Shown: in pieces, positions 28,590 through 36,775 of the stretch
How positions within the stretch are numbered: position 1 is the first letter of the stretch
Layout: every line of letters begins with the position of its first letter
Assembly: GCA_944322345.1 (NCBI GenBank)
Contig: CALUOO010000006.1
Coordinates: forward strand, 1 to 64,000
From: an uncultured Bacteroides sp.
Lineage (GTDB): Bacteria; Bacteroidota; Bacteroidia; Bacteroidales; Bacteroidaceae
DNA length: 64,000 bases
Direction: 5' to 3'
The notes under the pieces: generated by a model
What the model was told of the DNA's origin: nothing
Databases searched by the model: none
Seen by the model: only the letters and a program-made list of their open reading frames with translations
Program-made: the position numbers and the translations under genes

Positions 28590-29108
28590 ATGAGAACAAT
28601 TAACATCATTATCCTACTATTGGCAATCACAGTGAATGTCTATAGTCAATTGGAAGAAAAAAAGATTTTTTTTGTAAAAGGAGATACAGAAACATACGAA
28701 GTAAGGGAAAGCGATGGTAAAAGATTTATACGTAACGTAAAATATCTATCATACAATACTGTTCCAGCAGATGAAGCCATTAAAAGATACAAAACATGGC
28801 CGGATAAAATCGAAATAGATAAAAAACTAATTAAGGAATATATAATTCCAAACATTAAGGGAGAAATCACTAAAGAAAACGAAAGGATATCTTTCGATTA
28901 TTGCTACGAGTTTGCAACAGGAGAACTCAAATATATAACCATATTCTATGATACTTCAATCAGTATCCCAATCAAAGCCATCGAGCAATTTGAGAAAGCG
29001 ATGATGGAAAAAAGCAAAGCTATTTTCACTAAAGATACTTCACATATAGAAAAAGGTATTTGTTTTGAATACTATATTCTATATCTTTTATCGGAATTAA
29101 GAGAATGA
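28590..29108 (+). CDS. Small secreted protein, paralogue family A, copy 3
   Basis: A 172-residue protein. The start at 28590 is chosen by homology to copies 1 and 2; an ATG four codons earlier lies in the duplicated spacer. Relative to copies 1 and 2 its middle region (about 55-85) is of a second subtype: VPADEAIKRYKTWPDKIEID in place of the ADAIQKYRTWPRETLEID type, with one residue fewer. That subtype is shared with copy 4 at 32686, so the copies are mosaics. Ends like the others with YLLSELRE. Function unknown. Confidence 0.75.
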   Translation: MRTINIIILLLAITVNVYSQLEEKKIFFVKGDTETYEVRESDGKRFIRNVKYLSYNTVPADEAIKRYKTWPDKIEIDKKLIKEYIIPNIKGEITKENERISFDYCYEFATGELKYITIFYDTSISIPIKAIEQFEKAMMEKSKAIFTKDTSHIEKGICFEYYILYLLSELRE

Positions 29109-29188
29109 GTAAAACGGATGTCGGAATGGTAACCATGACATTGAGTCCACCCGGCAGCTATCCAGCCTTAGTAAAACGACAGAAGTCT

Positions 29189-29746
29189 ATGAAACGATTA
29201 ACTTTTTTGATTGGCATCCTGTTCAACACGATGCTTGCCATAAGCCAAACTACCAACTTCTATGAAACCACTAAAACATTTCACGAGAATGGGTACACAT
29301 ATCAATGTGATGTTACAAGCTACAAAATGGTCACATTATATAACAAGAATAATAAATGGACTTATGTAGACCAAATGAAGAAAGGAAGCAATGTGCCCTT
29401 CTACGTCACTCCGGAAAACTTCCAGCCACTGTTTGAAGAGGACAAAGACATAAAGAACTTCAAACAAATGCGCAAAACGTATATGGAGATTATAAACAAC
29501 GCTTTCCGGGAATACAAAGGAAAGATGAAAGGGAAACGGCTATCCGTTACCACTTGTACAAATCCGGATACCGGAAAAGTGGAAGAAGTATACTTTAAAT
29601 TTACAACAGTCGAACCGTTTGCCCAAGTGCCGGTTTCAGTCTACAGGGAAATTGAAACCAAAATGGTGGGATACAAGCGGACTCCGACTGAATTAGGAAA
29701 AAGCCTGAACTATATTTGTGGATTCTATCACTTTGAGGTAGAATAA
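29189..29746 (+). CDS. Small secreted protein, paralogue family B, copy 1
   Basis: A 185-residue exported protein; signal peptide MKRLTFLIGILFNTMLAISQ. The mature part contains YETTKTFHENGYTYQCD, NNKWTYVDQMKKGSNVPFYV and a C-terminal YICGFYHFEVE, with two conserved cysteines (about 36 and 131) that could pair in the periplasm. It may belong to a Bacteroides family of unknown function (possibly DUF5043; not checked). The start at 29189 is fixed by homology to copies 2 and 3; a longer frame opening at 29105 is the duplicated spacer. No relation to family A is visible except length, export and the position in the array. Confidence 0.75.
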   Translation: MKRLTFLIGILFNTMLAISQTTNFYETTKTFHENGYTYQCDVTSYKMVTLYNKNNKWTYVDQMKKGSNVPFYVTPENFQPLFEEDKDIKNFKQMRKTYMEIINNAFREYKGKMKGKRLSVTTCTNPDTGKVEEVYFKFTTVEPFAQVPVSVYREIETKMVGYKRTPTELGKSLNYICGFYHFEVE

Positions 29747-29820
29747 TTATAAAACGAATGCACTAAGGAGGATAGCTACAATCCGGCAGCTATCCAGCCT
29801 TAGTAAAACGACAGAAGTCT

Positions 29821-30378
29821 ATGAAACGATTAACTTTTTTGCTAAGCATTCTGTTCAACACGATGCTTTCCATAAGTCAAACTACCAACTTCTATGAAAC
29901 CACTAAAACATTTCACGAGAATGGGTACACATATCAATGTGATGTAGATCCAAGCGGATTTGTCACACTATATAACAAGAACAATAAATGGACCTATGTG
30001 CCCCCAATGAAAAAAGGAAGCAATGTGCCCTTCTACGTCACTCCGGAAAACTTCCAGCCACTACTTGAAGATGATAAAGACTTCAGCAACTTCAAACAAA
30101 TGCGCAAAACATATATAGAGATTATAAACAATGCTTTCCGAGAATACAAAGGGAAAATGACAGGATGGAAACTCTCCATTACCACTTGTACAAATTCGGA
30201 TACCGGGAAAGTGGAAGAAGTCTATTTCAGATTTACGACACATACACCGTTTGCCCAAGTACCGGTTTCAGTCTACAGGGAAATTGAAACCAAAATTGTG
30301 GGATACAAGCGGACTCCGACTGAATTGGGAAAAAGCCTGAACTATATTTGTGGATTCTATCACTTTGAGGTAGAATAA
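29821..30378 (+). CDS. Small secreted protein, paralogue family B, copy 2
   Basis: A 185-residue protein very like copy 1. It diverges in short patches: residues about 42-46 (DPSGF in place of TSYKM), 58-62 (YVPPM in place of YVDQM), and FTTHTPFAQVP in place of FTTVEPFAQVP. The upstream spacer repeats the CGGCAGCTATCCAGCC tract found before copies 1 and 3. Patchy differences on an otherwise near-identical background look like diversification of exposed loops. Function unknown. Confidence 0.75.
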   Translation: MKRLTFLLSILFNTMLSISQTTNFYETTKTFHENGYTYQCDVDPSGFVTLYNKNNKWTYVPPMKKGSNVPFYVTPENFQPLLEDDKDFSNFKQMRKTYIEIINNAFREYKGKMTGWKLSITTCTNSDTGKVEEVYFRFTTHTPFAQVPVSVYREIETKIVGYKRTPTELGKSLNYICGFYHFEVE

Positions 30379-30452
30379 TATAGAACGAAAGTACTAAGGA
30401 GGGATAGCTACAATCTGGCAGTTATCCAGCCTTAGTAAAACTACAGAAGCCT

Positions 30453-31010
30453 ATGAAACGATTAACTTTTCTGATAAGCATCCTGTTCAACACGATGCTT
30501 GCCATAAGCCAAACTACCAACTTCTATGAAACGACCAAAACATTTCACGAGAATGGGTACACATATCAGTGTGATGTTACAAGCTACAAAATGGTCACAT
30601 TATATAACAAGAATAATAAATGGACTTATGTAGACCAAATGAAGAAAGGAAGCAATGTGCCCTTCTACGTCACTCCGGAAAACTTCCAGCCACTGTTTGA
30701 AGAGGACAAAGACATAAAGAACTTCAAACAAATGCGCAAAACGTATATGGAGATTATAAACAACGCTTTCCGGGAATACAAAGGAAAGATGAAAGGGAAA
30801 CGGCTATATATTACCACTTGTACTAATTCGGATACCGGAAAAGTGGAAGAAGTATACTTTGAATTTACAACAGTCGAACCGTTTGCCCAAGTACCGGTTT
30901 CAGTCTATAGGGAAATTGAAACCAAAATTGTGGGATACAAGCGGACTCCAACTGAATTGGGAAAAAGCCTGAACTATATTTGTGAATTCTATACCTTTGA
31001 GGTAGAATAA
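30453..31010 (+). CDS. Small secreted protein, paralogue family B, copy 3
   Basis: A 185-residue protein, closest to copy 1 (same TSYKMVTLY and YVDQM segments) and differing mainly near the end (YICEFYTFEVE) and at RLYITTCTNSDTG. It is followed after 41 bp by the HEMFH lipoprotein gene on the same strand. Together, copies 1-3 form a run of about 75-bp-spaced tandem genes. Function unknown. Confidence 0.75.
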   Translation: MKRLTFLISILFNTMLAISQTTNFYETTKTFHENGYTYQCDVTSYKMVTLYNKNNKWTYVDQMKKGSNVPFYVTPENFQPLFEEDKDIKNFKQMRKTYMEIINNAFREYKGKMKGKRLYITTCTNSDTGKVEEVYFEFTTVEPFAQVPVSVYREIETKIVGYKRTPTELGKSLNYICEFYTFEVE

Positions 31011-31051
31011 TATAAAAGAACTCATTCAACCCATCATAAGAAAACAACAGT

Positions 31052-32677
31052 ATGAATTACAAAAAATGGAAACGAAAGTTCTGCTATGGCGGAATGTTTC
31101 TTGCTCTTTTTCTTATCTGCTATTCTTGCCTGAAAGACGAATGGGCAGAAACAAACGGAAAAATGAGCAAAGAGTTTGTCAAAGGTAGAAATCGCGAACT
31201 GACCGTAGACGTAGCACGCAGCTGGTATGAAGCCGAACAACCTTTACCGGTCATAGCCACTCGCTCTGTGGACACACAGTTTGAGTTGCTGACCAAACTG
31301 AATTGGGAGAAAGCAGAAGAAAGCCGGCTCGAAAGATTCGAAGTGGTAGAAATTCCACTGTTGCTCAAAGCTGGTTCAGTTATTATTGATGATGAAACCA
31401 TTCAGCAATATACCCAAAAAGATAGAGGTAAAATTCGTAATATTTCACGAATGGTCATCATCAAAAACATTGAAACAGGAGAAATCATCCACTTTATCAT
31501 GCACATCACAGGAAGTTACAATTACCTGATGACCGCCAAACACTTCGAAGACAACTGCTATCTGCTACGTGACAACCAGCTAAGTGGAAGCGTTTATTTT
31601 TATAAGCCGGAAGGAGGGTTAATCAACGGATGGCGATATAAAGACGGAAAGATTGTTGCCACTATCCGACAAGGGACAACAGAAGGAGTCGAAATGCAAA
31701 AGGATGCCGGAACACGTTTTTATACGCCCTGTCATTTTGAAACTGTATGGATAGAATACAATGACTGTGATGGGTTCATTTACAACGACCCTGAATATGG
31801 ACTTGGATTTGGCTCTGAATGCCAAAAGCGTTACAAAGCCGAAACCGTAGAAGTTTGTGACGGAATTTATGTTGATGACGACGGAAATGAACACGATTGG
31901 TTTCCTGATACTGATTCTGGAAATGGTGGTGGAGGAGTAAGCAATGGAGGGGACAATAAAACCGAAGCAGAGCCTTTGCCGGAAAAAGTGAAAGAGCTTA
32001 TTGAAAAGAACCAAAATCTTGACAAAAAAGATTTAGATAGTCTGTGCAGCTTTATTGACAAAATGTCTGATGAATGCGAAGATTGTGGAAATTGTGGAGA
32101 TTACGCACTCTACACAGGCCTAACAAGCTATAATTTCAAATTTAACGAAGTATTGAAAGAAGCACCCAAGAATAATGCTTCTGCTGCATATCGTCCTGAA
32201 AAAGGGAACCTTGTGTTTTACACAACGGGAAATCTAAATTACAATTCGTTCACCCATGAAATGTTTCATTTATTCCAACATAAATTCAAAGGGAAATACA
32301 TTGAAGAAGAAAGAGGATTCATGGAATACGAACGAACCTTGTTCGACGACATTATATTCTTTGTCAAAATATTAAAAGGGAACTGGAGTGATTATAATAA
32401 GTTTGACTTGAAAAAAAATCCATGGGTATATAATGGAGAAAAAACAGAGGATAATAATACAACTAAAAACTATAAAAAATGGCTATCTGAAATTACCGAC
32501 AGCGGAACTAAGATACCAACAGAGCTCAATGCGAAAGAGCTTTTGACGTACGCCCAGTTCTACGGGAAAGTGAACATATCTTACAATAAATCGAAATATA
32601 ATTATGATGAAAGTGTAGGTTATCGGTTCAATGCCATTATAGAATTACTTAGAATTGCAAACAGTAAATGTAAATAA
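31052..32677 (+). CDS. Lipoprotein with HEXXH metalloprotease-like motif, function unknown
   Basis: A 541-residue lipoprotein; lipobox cysteine in CYSCLKDE near residue 27, with KDE behind it as a possible surface export signal. The first half (about 40-260) is beta-rich with several cysteines (CHFETVWIEYNDCDG, CQKRY, VEVCDG). A Gly/Asn-rich linker (GNGGGGVSNGGDN, about 290-303) separates a C-terminal domain with H402-E-M-F-H406 in an otherwise zincin-like context and an upstream cluster CEDCGNCGD. The third metal ligand is not obvious. Only 8 bp separate its stop from family A copy 4. It could be a surface protease or a toxin with A4 as its immunity partner; both are guesses. Confidence 0.6.
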   Translation: MNYKKWKRKFCYGGMFLALFLICYSCLKDEWAETNGKMSKEFVKGRNRELTVDVARSWYEAEQPLPVIATRSVDTQFELLTKLNWEKAEESRLERFEVVEIPLLLKAGSVIIDDETIQQYTQKDRGKIRNISRMVIIKNIETGEIIHFIMHITGSYNYLMTAKHFEDNCYLLRDNQLSGSVYFYKPEGGLINGWRYKDGKIVATIRQGTTEGVEMQKDAGTRFYTPCHFETVWIEYNDCDGFIYNDPEYGLGFGSECQKRYKAETVEVCDGIYVDDDGNEHDWFPDTDSGNGGGGVSNGGDNKTEAEPLPEKVKELIEKNQNLDKKDLDSLCSFIDKMSDECEDCGNCGDYALYTGLTSYNFKFNEVLKEAPKNNASAAYRPEKGNLVFYTTGNLNYNSFTHEMFHLFQHKFKGKYIEEERGFMEYERTLFDDIIFFVKILKGNWSDYNKFDLKKNPWVYNGEKTEDNNTTKNYKKWLSEITDSGTKIPTELNAKELLTYAQFYGKVNISYNKSKYNYDESVGYRFNAIIELLRIANSKCK

Positions 32678-32685
32678 AAAAAATT

Positions 32686-33201
32686 ATGAGAACAATTAAC
32701 ATCATTATCCTGCTATTGGCAATCACGGTGAATGCCTATAGTCAATTGGAAAAAGAAAAGATTTTTTTCGTAAAAGGAGATACAGAGACATACGAAGTAA
32801 CGGAAAGCTATGGTAACAGATTTATACGCAACGTAAAATATCTATCATACAATACTCTTCCAGCAGATGAAGCCATTAAAAGATACAAAACATGGCCGGA
32901 TAAAATCGAAATAGATAAAAAACTAATTAAGGAATATATAATTCCAAACATTAAGGGAGAAATCACTAAAGAAAACGAAAGGATATCTTTCGATTATTGC
33001 TACGAGTTTGCAACAGGAGAACTCAAATATATAACCATATTCTATGATACTTCAATCAGCATCCCAATCAAAGCCATCGAGCAATTTGAGAAAGCGATGA
33101 TGGAAAAAAGCAAAGCTACTTTCACTAAAGATACCTCACATATAGAAAAAGGTATTTGTTTTGAATACTATATTCTATATCTTTTATCGAAATTAAGATA
33201 A
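32686..33201 (+). CDS. Small secreted protein, paralogue family A, copy 4
   Basis: A 171-residue protein starting only 8 bp after the lipoprotein stop, so probably co-translated with it. It shares the LPADEAIKRYKTWPDKIEID subtype region with copy 3 and keeps the signal peptide (VNAYSQ). The terminal residues RE of the other copies are lost (ends YLLSKLR). The DNA downstream again carries a decayed version of the duplicated tract (CCACCCGGCAGCTATCC). Its separation from copies 1-3 by a different gene shows that family A moves or is copied within the array. Confidence 0.75.
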   Translation: MRTINIIILLLAITVNAYSQLEKEKIFFVKGDTETYEVTESYGNRFIRNVKYLSYNTLPADEAIKRYKTWPDKIEIDKKLIKEYIIPNIKGEITKENERISFDYCYEFATGELKYITIFYDTSISIPIKAIEQFEKAMMEKSKATFTKDTSHIEKGICFEYYILYLLSKLR

Positions 33202-33305
33202 TGAGATAAAATGGCTGTCGGGATGGTAACCCTGGCATTGAATCCACCCGGCAGCTATCCAAGTCTATCATAGAGATTATAAGAGAATGACATAATATTC
33301 TGTAA

Positions 33306-35303
33306 ATGGAAAAGATACATCTATATACAATTACATTTCTTTACTTATGCCTGCTCCAAGCAGCTTGTGCTCCTAAAACATCGATAGACGAAGTGATGGA
33401 TACTGCCGGAAAGAACCGGGCTGAGCTGCAAAAAGTATTGAGATACTATGAAAATGATTCATTGAAACTGGAAGCGGCCAAATTTCTGATAGCAAACATG
33501 AAAGGAGCCTATGCTACCGACTCAATTGTACATGCGGCATACGCACCTTTCTATGAAATCTATAACGAAGTGATGGAAAAATATGACTACCGCATCGACA
33601 AACAGTGTGGAGAAGAGATAGACAGCCTTTGGCAGGTATTCTTGTTTGCATATTCCGAAAAACTGACAGACAAGCGGAACGAGGATGCTGCCAGCCTGAA
33701 AGCATCGACATTGATTACCGAAATAGAACTGGCATTCAAGGCATGGCAAGGCAATGTGTATACCCGGAATGCCTCTTTCGAGGAATTTTGCGAGTACATA
33801 CTGCCCTACCGACGGGCAAACGGACTAACCATCGACTCGGCAAGAGAACGCTTTTACCGCCAACATCACAAAAATTTCTATACAGGCAAACAGGGAAACG
33901 ATTTTATCCGAGAAACAGACTCACTGTTGTTCCTCTACAAAGACATCACACACACTCCATACTACGTCCCGCAAATTCCCATTTCGGATGCCGCAACACT
34001 GGAGAGGGTAAAGACCGGAAGTTGCGAGCAACGCTGCTGGTTCAACTCGCTGCTACTTTCGTCACTAGGCATGGCAGCAGCAATCGATTTTGTTCCGGTA
34101 TGGGGCAATCGGAACGGAGGACACAGTTGGAATGTAATTATCGTTGATGGAAAATCGTATGCATTCGAATCGTTCTGGGACAACGATCGATGGAAATATA
34201 AACGTATCTATAACAATCGTTCCTGCGATAGCATGTGGGGTAAGTTCCAACTTGCCAAGGTCTACCGTCGGACATTCTCCCGGCACATAGAAGGGCCTGC
34301 TTCCGACTGCCGTATGGCACGCGAAGACATTCCGCCTCTGTTTTTGGACGAAAGAAAGAAAGATGTTTCCACAGAGTATTTCGATGCACGTGAAGTGACC
34401 GTAACCCTGAATAACGACTCGCTTCCTGCTGACAAACAGCTTTATGCTTATCTGTCAGTTTACGATTATGGACAATGGTCGCCCATACAATGGGGAAAAG
34501 TAAAAAAAGGTAAGGCGACATTCTACAATATGGGAACAGGCGTGGTGTATCTGCCTACTTATTACATAAACGGAAAAAATATTCCGGCAGGTACTCCTTT
34601 CCTGTTGAAAGCAGACGGTACGCAACAGCCACTGACTGCCGGCAAAGAAACAGAGACTGTCAAGGTTCGTAACTATGCCGGACAGGTACCCTTCAATGAG
34701 AACAGGTCCCGCCTGACTTCCTTGGTGGGAGGTGAGTTCTGGGGAATGAGGAATGGGGAAAAAGAAGAACTTCTCTTTACTATCAACGACACATTGCAGA
34801 TTGAACACCGTATATTCAAACCGATTTCCAAGAATAGCTATCGCTATATTCGTCTTTGTTTACCGTCACCCAATGTTACTTTGGGAGAAGTCTCCTTCTA
34901 TAGCAACGAAAAGGCGATTGCAGATGTGTGCATCACTACACCTCTATCAGCAAACACAACCACCGAAACCCGAGAATTACTGACCGACGGGCTAAGTGAC
35001 ACAGCATTCAACGGAACAGCTCCCCAAAAATTCATAGAATTCGATCTGAATGGCAGCTATAACCTGTCGGGGATTGGAATAAGCCCTTACATCCGCTCAT
35101 GGCTGAACAAGCTTTACCACTACGAATTGGCTTATTGGGACAACGGATGGCAACCGATAGCGAGACAACAGGGAAACGCCGACTACCTGACATTCGACCA
35201 CGTTCCCCGACATGCTCTGTTACGACTAAGCAACTGCGAAAAAGGGAACAAAGAACACCATCGGATTTTCGTGTATCAGGAAGGGAAAGTGGTTTGGTAC
35301 TAA
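33306..35303 (+). CDS. Transglutaminase-like superfamily lipoprotein with C-terminal discoidin-like domain
   Basis: A 665-residue lipoprotein (lipobox LLQAAC, Cys about residue 21). The helical N-terminal half leads to a papain/transglutaminase-like core at about 235-310: Cys in TGSCEQRCWF, His in GGHSWNVII, and an acidic residue in FESFWDND, the expected Cys-His-Asp/Glu order. A beta-rich middle follows, and the C-terminus (about 505-660) resembles an F5/8-type carbohydrate-binding fold. Such proteins in Bacteroides are surface or periplasmic and of unknown substrate, perhaps proteins or glycopeptides. It follows the paralogue array and precedes a repeat cluster and the GH18 gene. Confidence 0.75.
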   Translation: MEKIHLYTITFLYLCLLQAACAPKTSIDEVMDTAGKNRAELQKVLRYYENDSLKLEAAKFLIANMKGAYATDSIVHAAYAPFYEIYNEVMEKYDYRIDKQCGEEIDSLWQVFLFAYSEKLTDKRNEDAASLKASTLITEIELAFKAWQGNVYTRNASFEEFCEYILPYRRANGLTIDSARERFYRQHHKNFYTGKQGNDFIRETDSLLFLYKDITHTPYYVPQIPISDAATLERVKTGSCEQRCWFNSLLLSSLGMAAAIDFVPVWGNRNGGHSWNVIIVDGKSYAFESFWDNDRWKYKRIYNNRSCDSMWGKFQLAKVYRRTFSRHIEGPASDCRMAREDIPPLFLDERKKDVSTEYFDAREVTVTLNNDSLPADKQLYAYLSVYDYGQWSPIQWGKVKKGKATFYNMGTGVVYLPTYYINGKNIPAGTPFLLKADGTQQPLTAGKETETVKVRNYAGQVPFNENRSRLTSLVGGEFWGMRNGEKEELLFTINDTLQIEHRIFKPISKNSYRYIRLCLPSPNVTLGEVSFYSNEKAIADVCITTPLSANTTTETRELLTDGLSDTAFNGTAPQKFIEFDLNGSYNLSGIGISPYIRSWLNKLYHYELAYWDNGWQPIARQQGNADYLTFDHVPRHALLRLSNCEKGNKEHHRIFVYQEGKVVWY

Positions 35304-35335
35304 GAGCACTTCCGACAGTCAACCTTTCGGCTCGT

Positions 35336-35421
35336 GTCAGCTAACCTTTCCCAACGCGTTGGCTAACCTTTCCCAACATGTCAGCTAACCTTTGCTGACA
35401 CGACAGCTAACCTTTCCCAAC
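35336..35421. repeat. Intergenic tandem repeat cluster, locus 2 (four 20-bp units)
   Basis: Four units (such as GTCAGCTAACCTTTCCCAAC and GTTGGCTAACCTTTCCCAAC) with 2-bp joints, 86 bp, followed by AAACCGCC exactly as at locus 1. A fifth degenerate unit may start at 35314. The second unit begins GTTGGC instead of GTCAGC, showing that the end hexamers are interchangeable. Confidence 0.9.
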
Positions 35422-35428
35422 AAACCGC

Positions 35429-35533
35429 CTCTACAACACCATTGCAGCAGGTGGTTTCTTCGACAAGGCGCCTGTCGCAAACGGATTTCTTCCAACGGAA
35501 GGTTACGCCGTTCCTTCGGACCATTGCAACTAA
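35429..35533 (+). pseudogene. Short coding remnant, possibly the 3' end of an EEP-family gene
   Basis: A 35-codon open stretch ending in TAA reads as a protein tail containing AAGGFFDKAPVANGF and EGYAVPSDHCN. The final PSDH resembles the terminal His motif of EEP hydrolases (WPSDHKG and ASDHRP elsewhere in this window). No start or upstream domain remains; the repeat cluster abuts its 5' side. Likely a relic left by deletion or insertion of the repeat. Confidence 0.4.
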
Positions 35534-35566
35534 AGAACAGAAAACATATTATTAAAACCAAGCGCT

Positions 35567-36619
35567 ATGAAACGATTAATCTATCTATTGCTGGCAATAG
35601 CCGGCATCGCAGTTGCAAGCTGCAACTCTTCCCCCTCCGATACGGAGAAACAGAAAGAAGAAGAAGAAGAGACTCCCATAGTACCAGAGCCTCAACCCGA
35701 ACCCGACCGGAAGATAGTGACAGGCTATCTGCCATTGGACGACTGGGAATTTGACAAACAATACCCCTCTGTGGCATGGGAACATCTGACACACATCAAT
35801 GCCAGCTTTATCCGGGCAAAAGCAGACGGTACGCTCAACACACAGCCGGCAGAAAAAAATCTGGAGAAAGTGCGCGACGATGCACACCGCAACGGGGTGA
35901 AGATTCTGATATCTGTAGCAAAAAACAGTCCCGGAGAGTTTAAAGCCGCCATCAGCGATTCCGAAGCGCGGAAAAAACTGGCGAAACAAATCGTAGCATT
36001 TACCCGCGACAACAAGCTGGACGGGTTTGACATCGACTACGAAGAGTATGACGACTGGGACAATTACTTCCCCTCACTGCTCGCCTTTGCCAAAGAGCTG
36101 CACAGCCTCAAAGAGGAAGGCATGCTGATGACCTGTGCCGTCAACAGCCGGTGGCTGAACTACGGCACGGAGTGGGAACGCTATTTCGACTACATCAACC
36201 TGATGAGCTACGACCGGGGAGCATTTACAGACAAGCCCGTGCAACATGCCTCGTACGATGATTTCGTCAAAGATCTGGAATACTGGCACACCGAAGGGAA
36301 GGCCGATAAAAGCAAGATTGTAGGCGGACTGCCATTCTACGGATATTCGTGGGACGAGGAACTGAAAGACAAAGTGGACGCCGTACGGGGAATACGCTAT
36401 CACAGCATTCTGGAGCACTTCGGCGACCGGGCAGCCGACACGGATGCCATCAATCAGACTTACTATAACGGAAGACCCACCATCCGCAAGAAATGTCAGT
36501 ATGTAAAAGAGAACGGATACGGAGGCGTAATGATCTGGCAACTGTTTCAAGACGGACACGAAAGCCAGAAAAGCCTGCGCCTGATTGAAGCAGTGGGAGA
36601 TGAAATGGGGAAACAGTAG
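35567..36619 (+). CDS. GH18 family glycoside hydrolase lipoprotein
   Basis: A 350-residue lipoprotein with lipobox VASC (Cys about residue 19), a low-complexity linker rich in E and P (about 25-47), then a GH18 barrel. The family signature DGFDIDYE (DxxDxDxE) is at 152-159 with catalytic acid E159; MSYDRG near 221 and the C-terminal GGVMIWQLFQD strand also fit. GH18 enzymes are chitinases or endo-beta-N-acetylglucosaminidases using substrate-assisted catalysis; the short length without insertions does not decide which. It lies convergent to the hybrid regulator and 8 kb from the GH16 operon, so it may belong to the same regulon or act alone. Confidence 0.9.
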   Translation: MKRLIYLLLAIAGIAVASCNSSPSDTEKQKEEEEETPIVPEPQPEPDRKIVTGYLPLDDWEFDKQYPSVAWEHLTHINASFIRAKADGTLNTQPAEKNLEKVRDDAHRNGVKILISVAKNSPGEFKAAISDSEARKKLAKQIVAFTRDNKLDGFDIDYEEYDDWDNYFPSLLAFAKELHSLKEEGMLMTCAVNSRWLNYGTEWERYFDYINLMSYDRGAFTDKPVQHASYDDFVKDLEYWHTEGKADKSKIVGGLPFYGYSWDEELKDKVDAVRGIRYHSILEHFGDRAADTDAINQTYYNGRPTIRKKCQYVKENGYGGVMIWQLFQDGHESQKSLRLIEAVGDEMGKQ

Positions 36620-36652
36620 GTCAACATGTCCGGATACATACCGGTAGCTCTT

Positions 36653-36703
36653 TACCACAGATTTACAGCGACGGAACAGCCCGTGTGTAAATCTGTGGTA
36701 TAT
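36653..36703. terminator. Terminator between GH18 gene and the hybrid regulator
   Basis: A perfect 15-bp stem TACCACAGATTTACA (36653-36667) with TGTAAATCTGTGGTA (36686-36700), between converging genes. The tails are T-rich only in part (TATTATT rightward, AAGAGC-complement leftward), so efficiency is uncertain. Confidence 0.65.
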
Positions 36704-36732
36704 TATTATGTACTCTCATCCGCTTTCCCGGC

Positions 36733-36775
36733 CAGCATCAGGACTGCGAATCCGGCTCCTGATGCTGATTGTTTT
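36733..36775 (+). terminator. Second hairpin with U-tract overlapping the 3' end of the regulator gene
   Basis: CAGCATCAGGA (36733-36743) pairs with TCCTGATGCTG (36757-36767) and is followed rightward by ATTGTTTTT. It would stop transcripts running from the GH18 gene before they become antisense to the regulator, while also encoding the last residues of the regulator on the other strand. Confidence 0.5.

Noticed and set aside
29105..29746. Longer version of family B copy 1 starting at 29105
   Set aside because: The added 28 codons are the duplicated spacer seen behind each family A gene; copies 2 and 3 start at the signal peptide.
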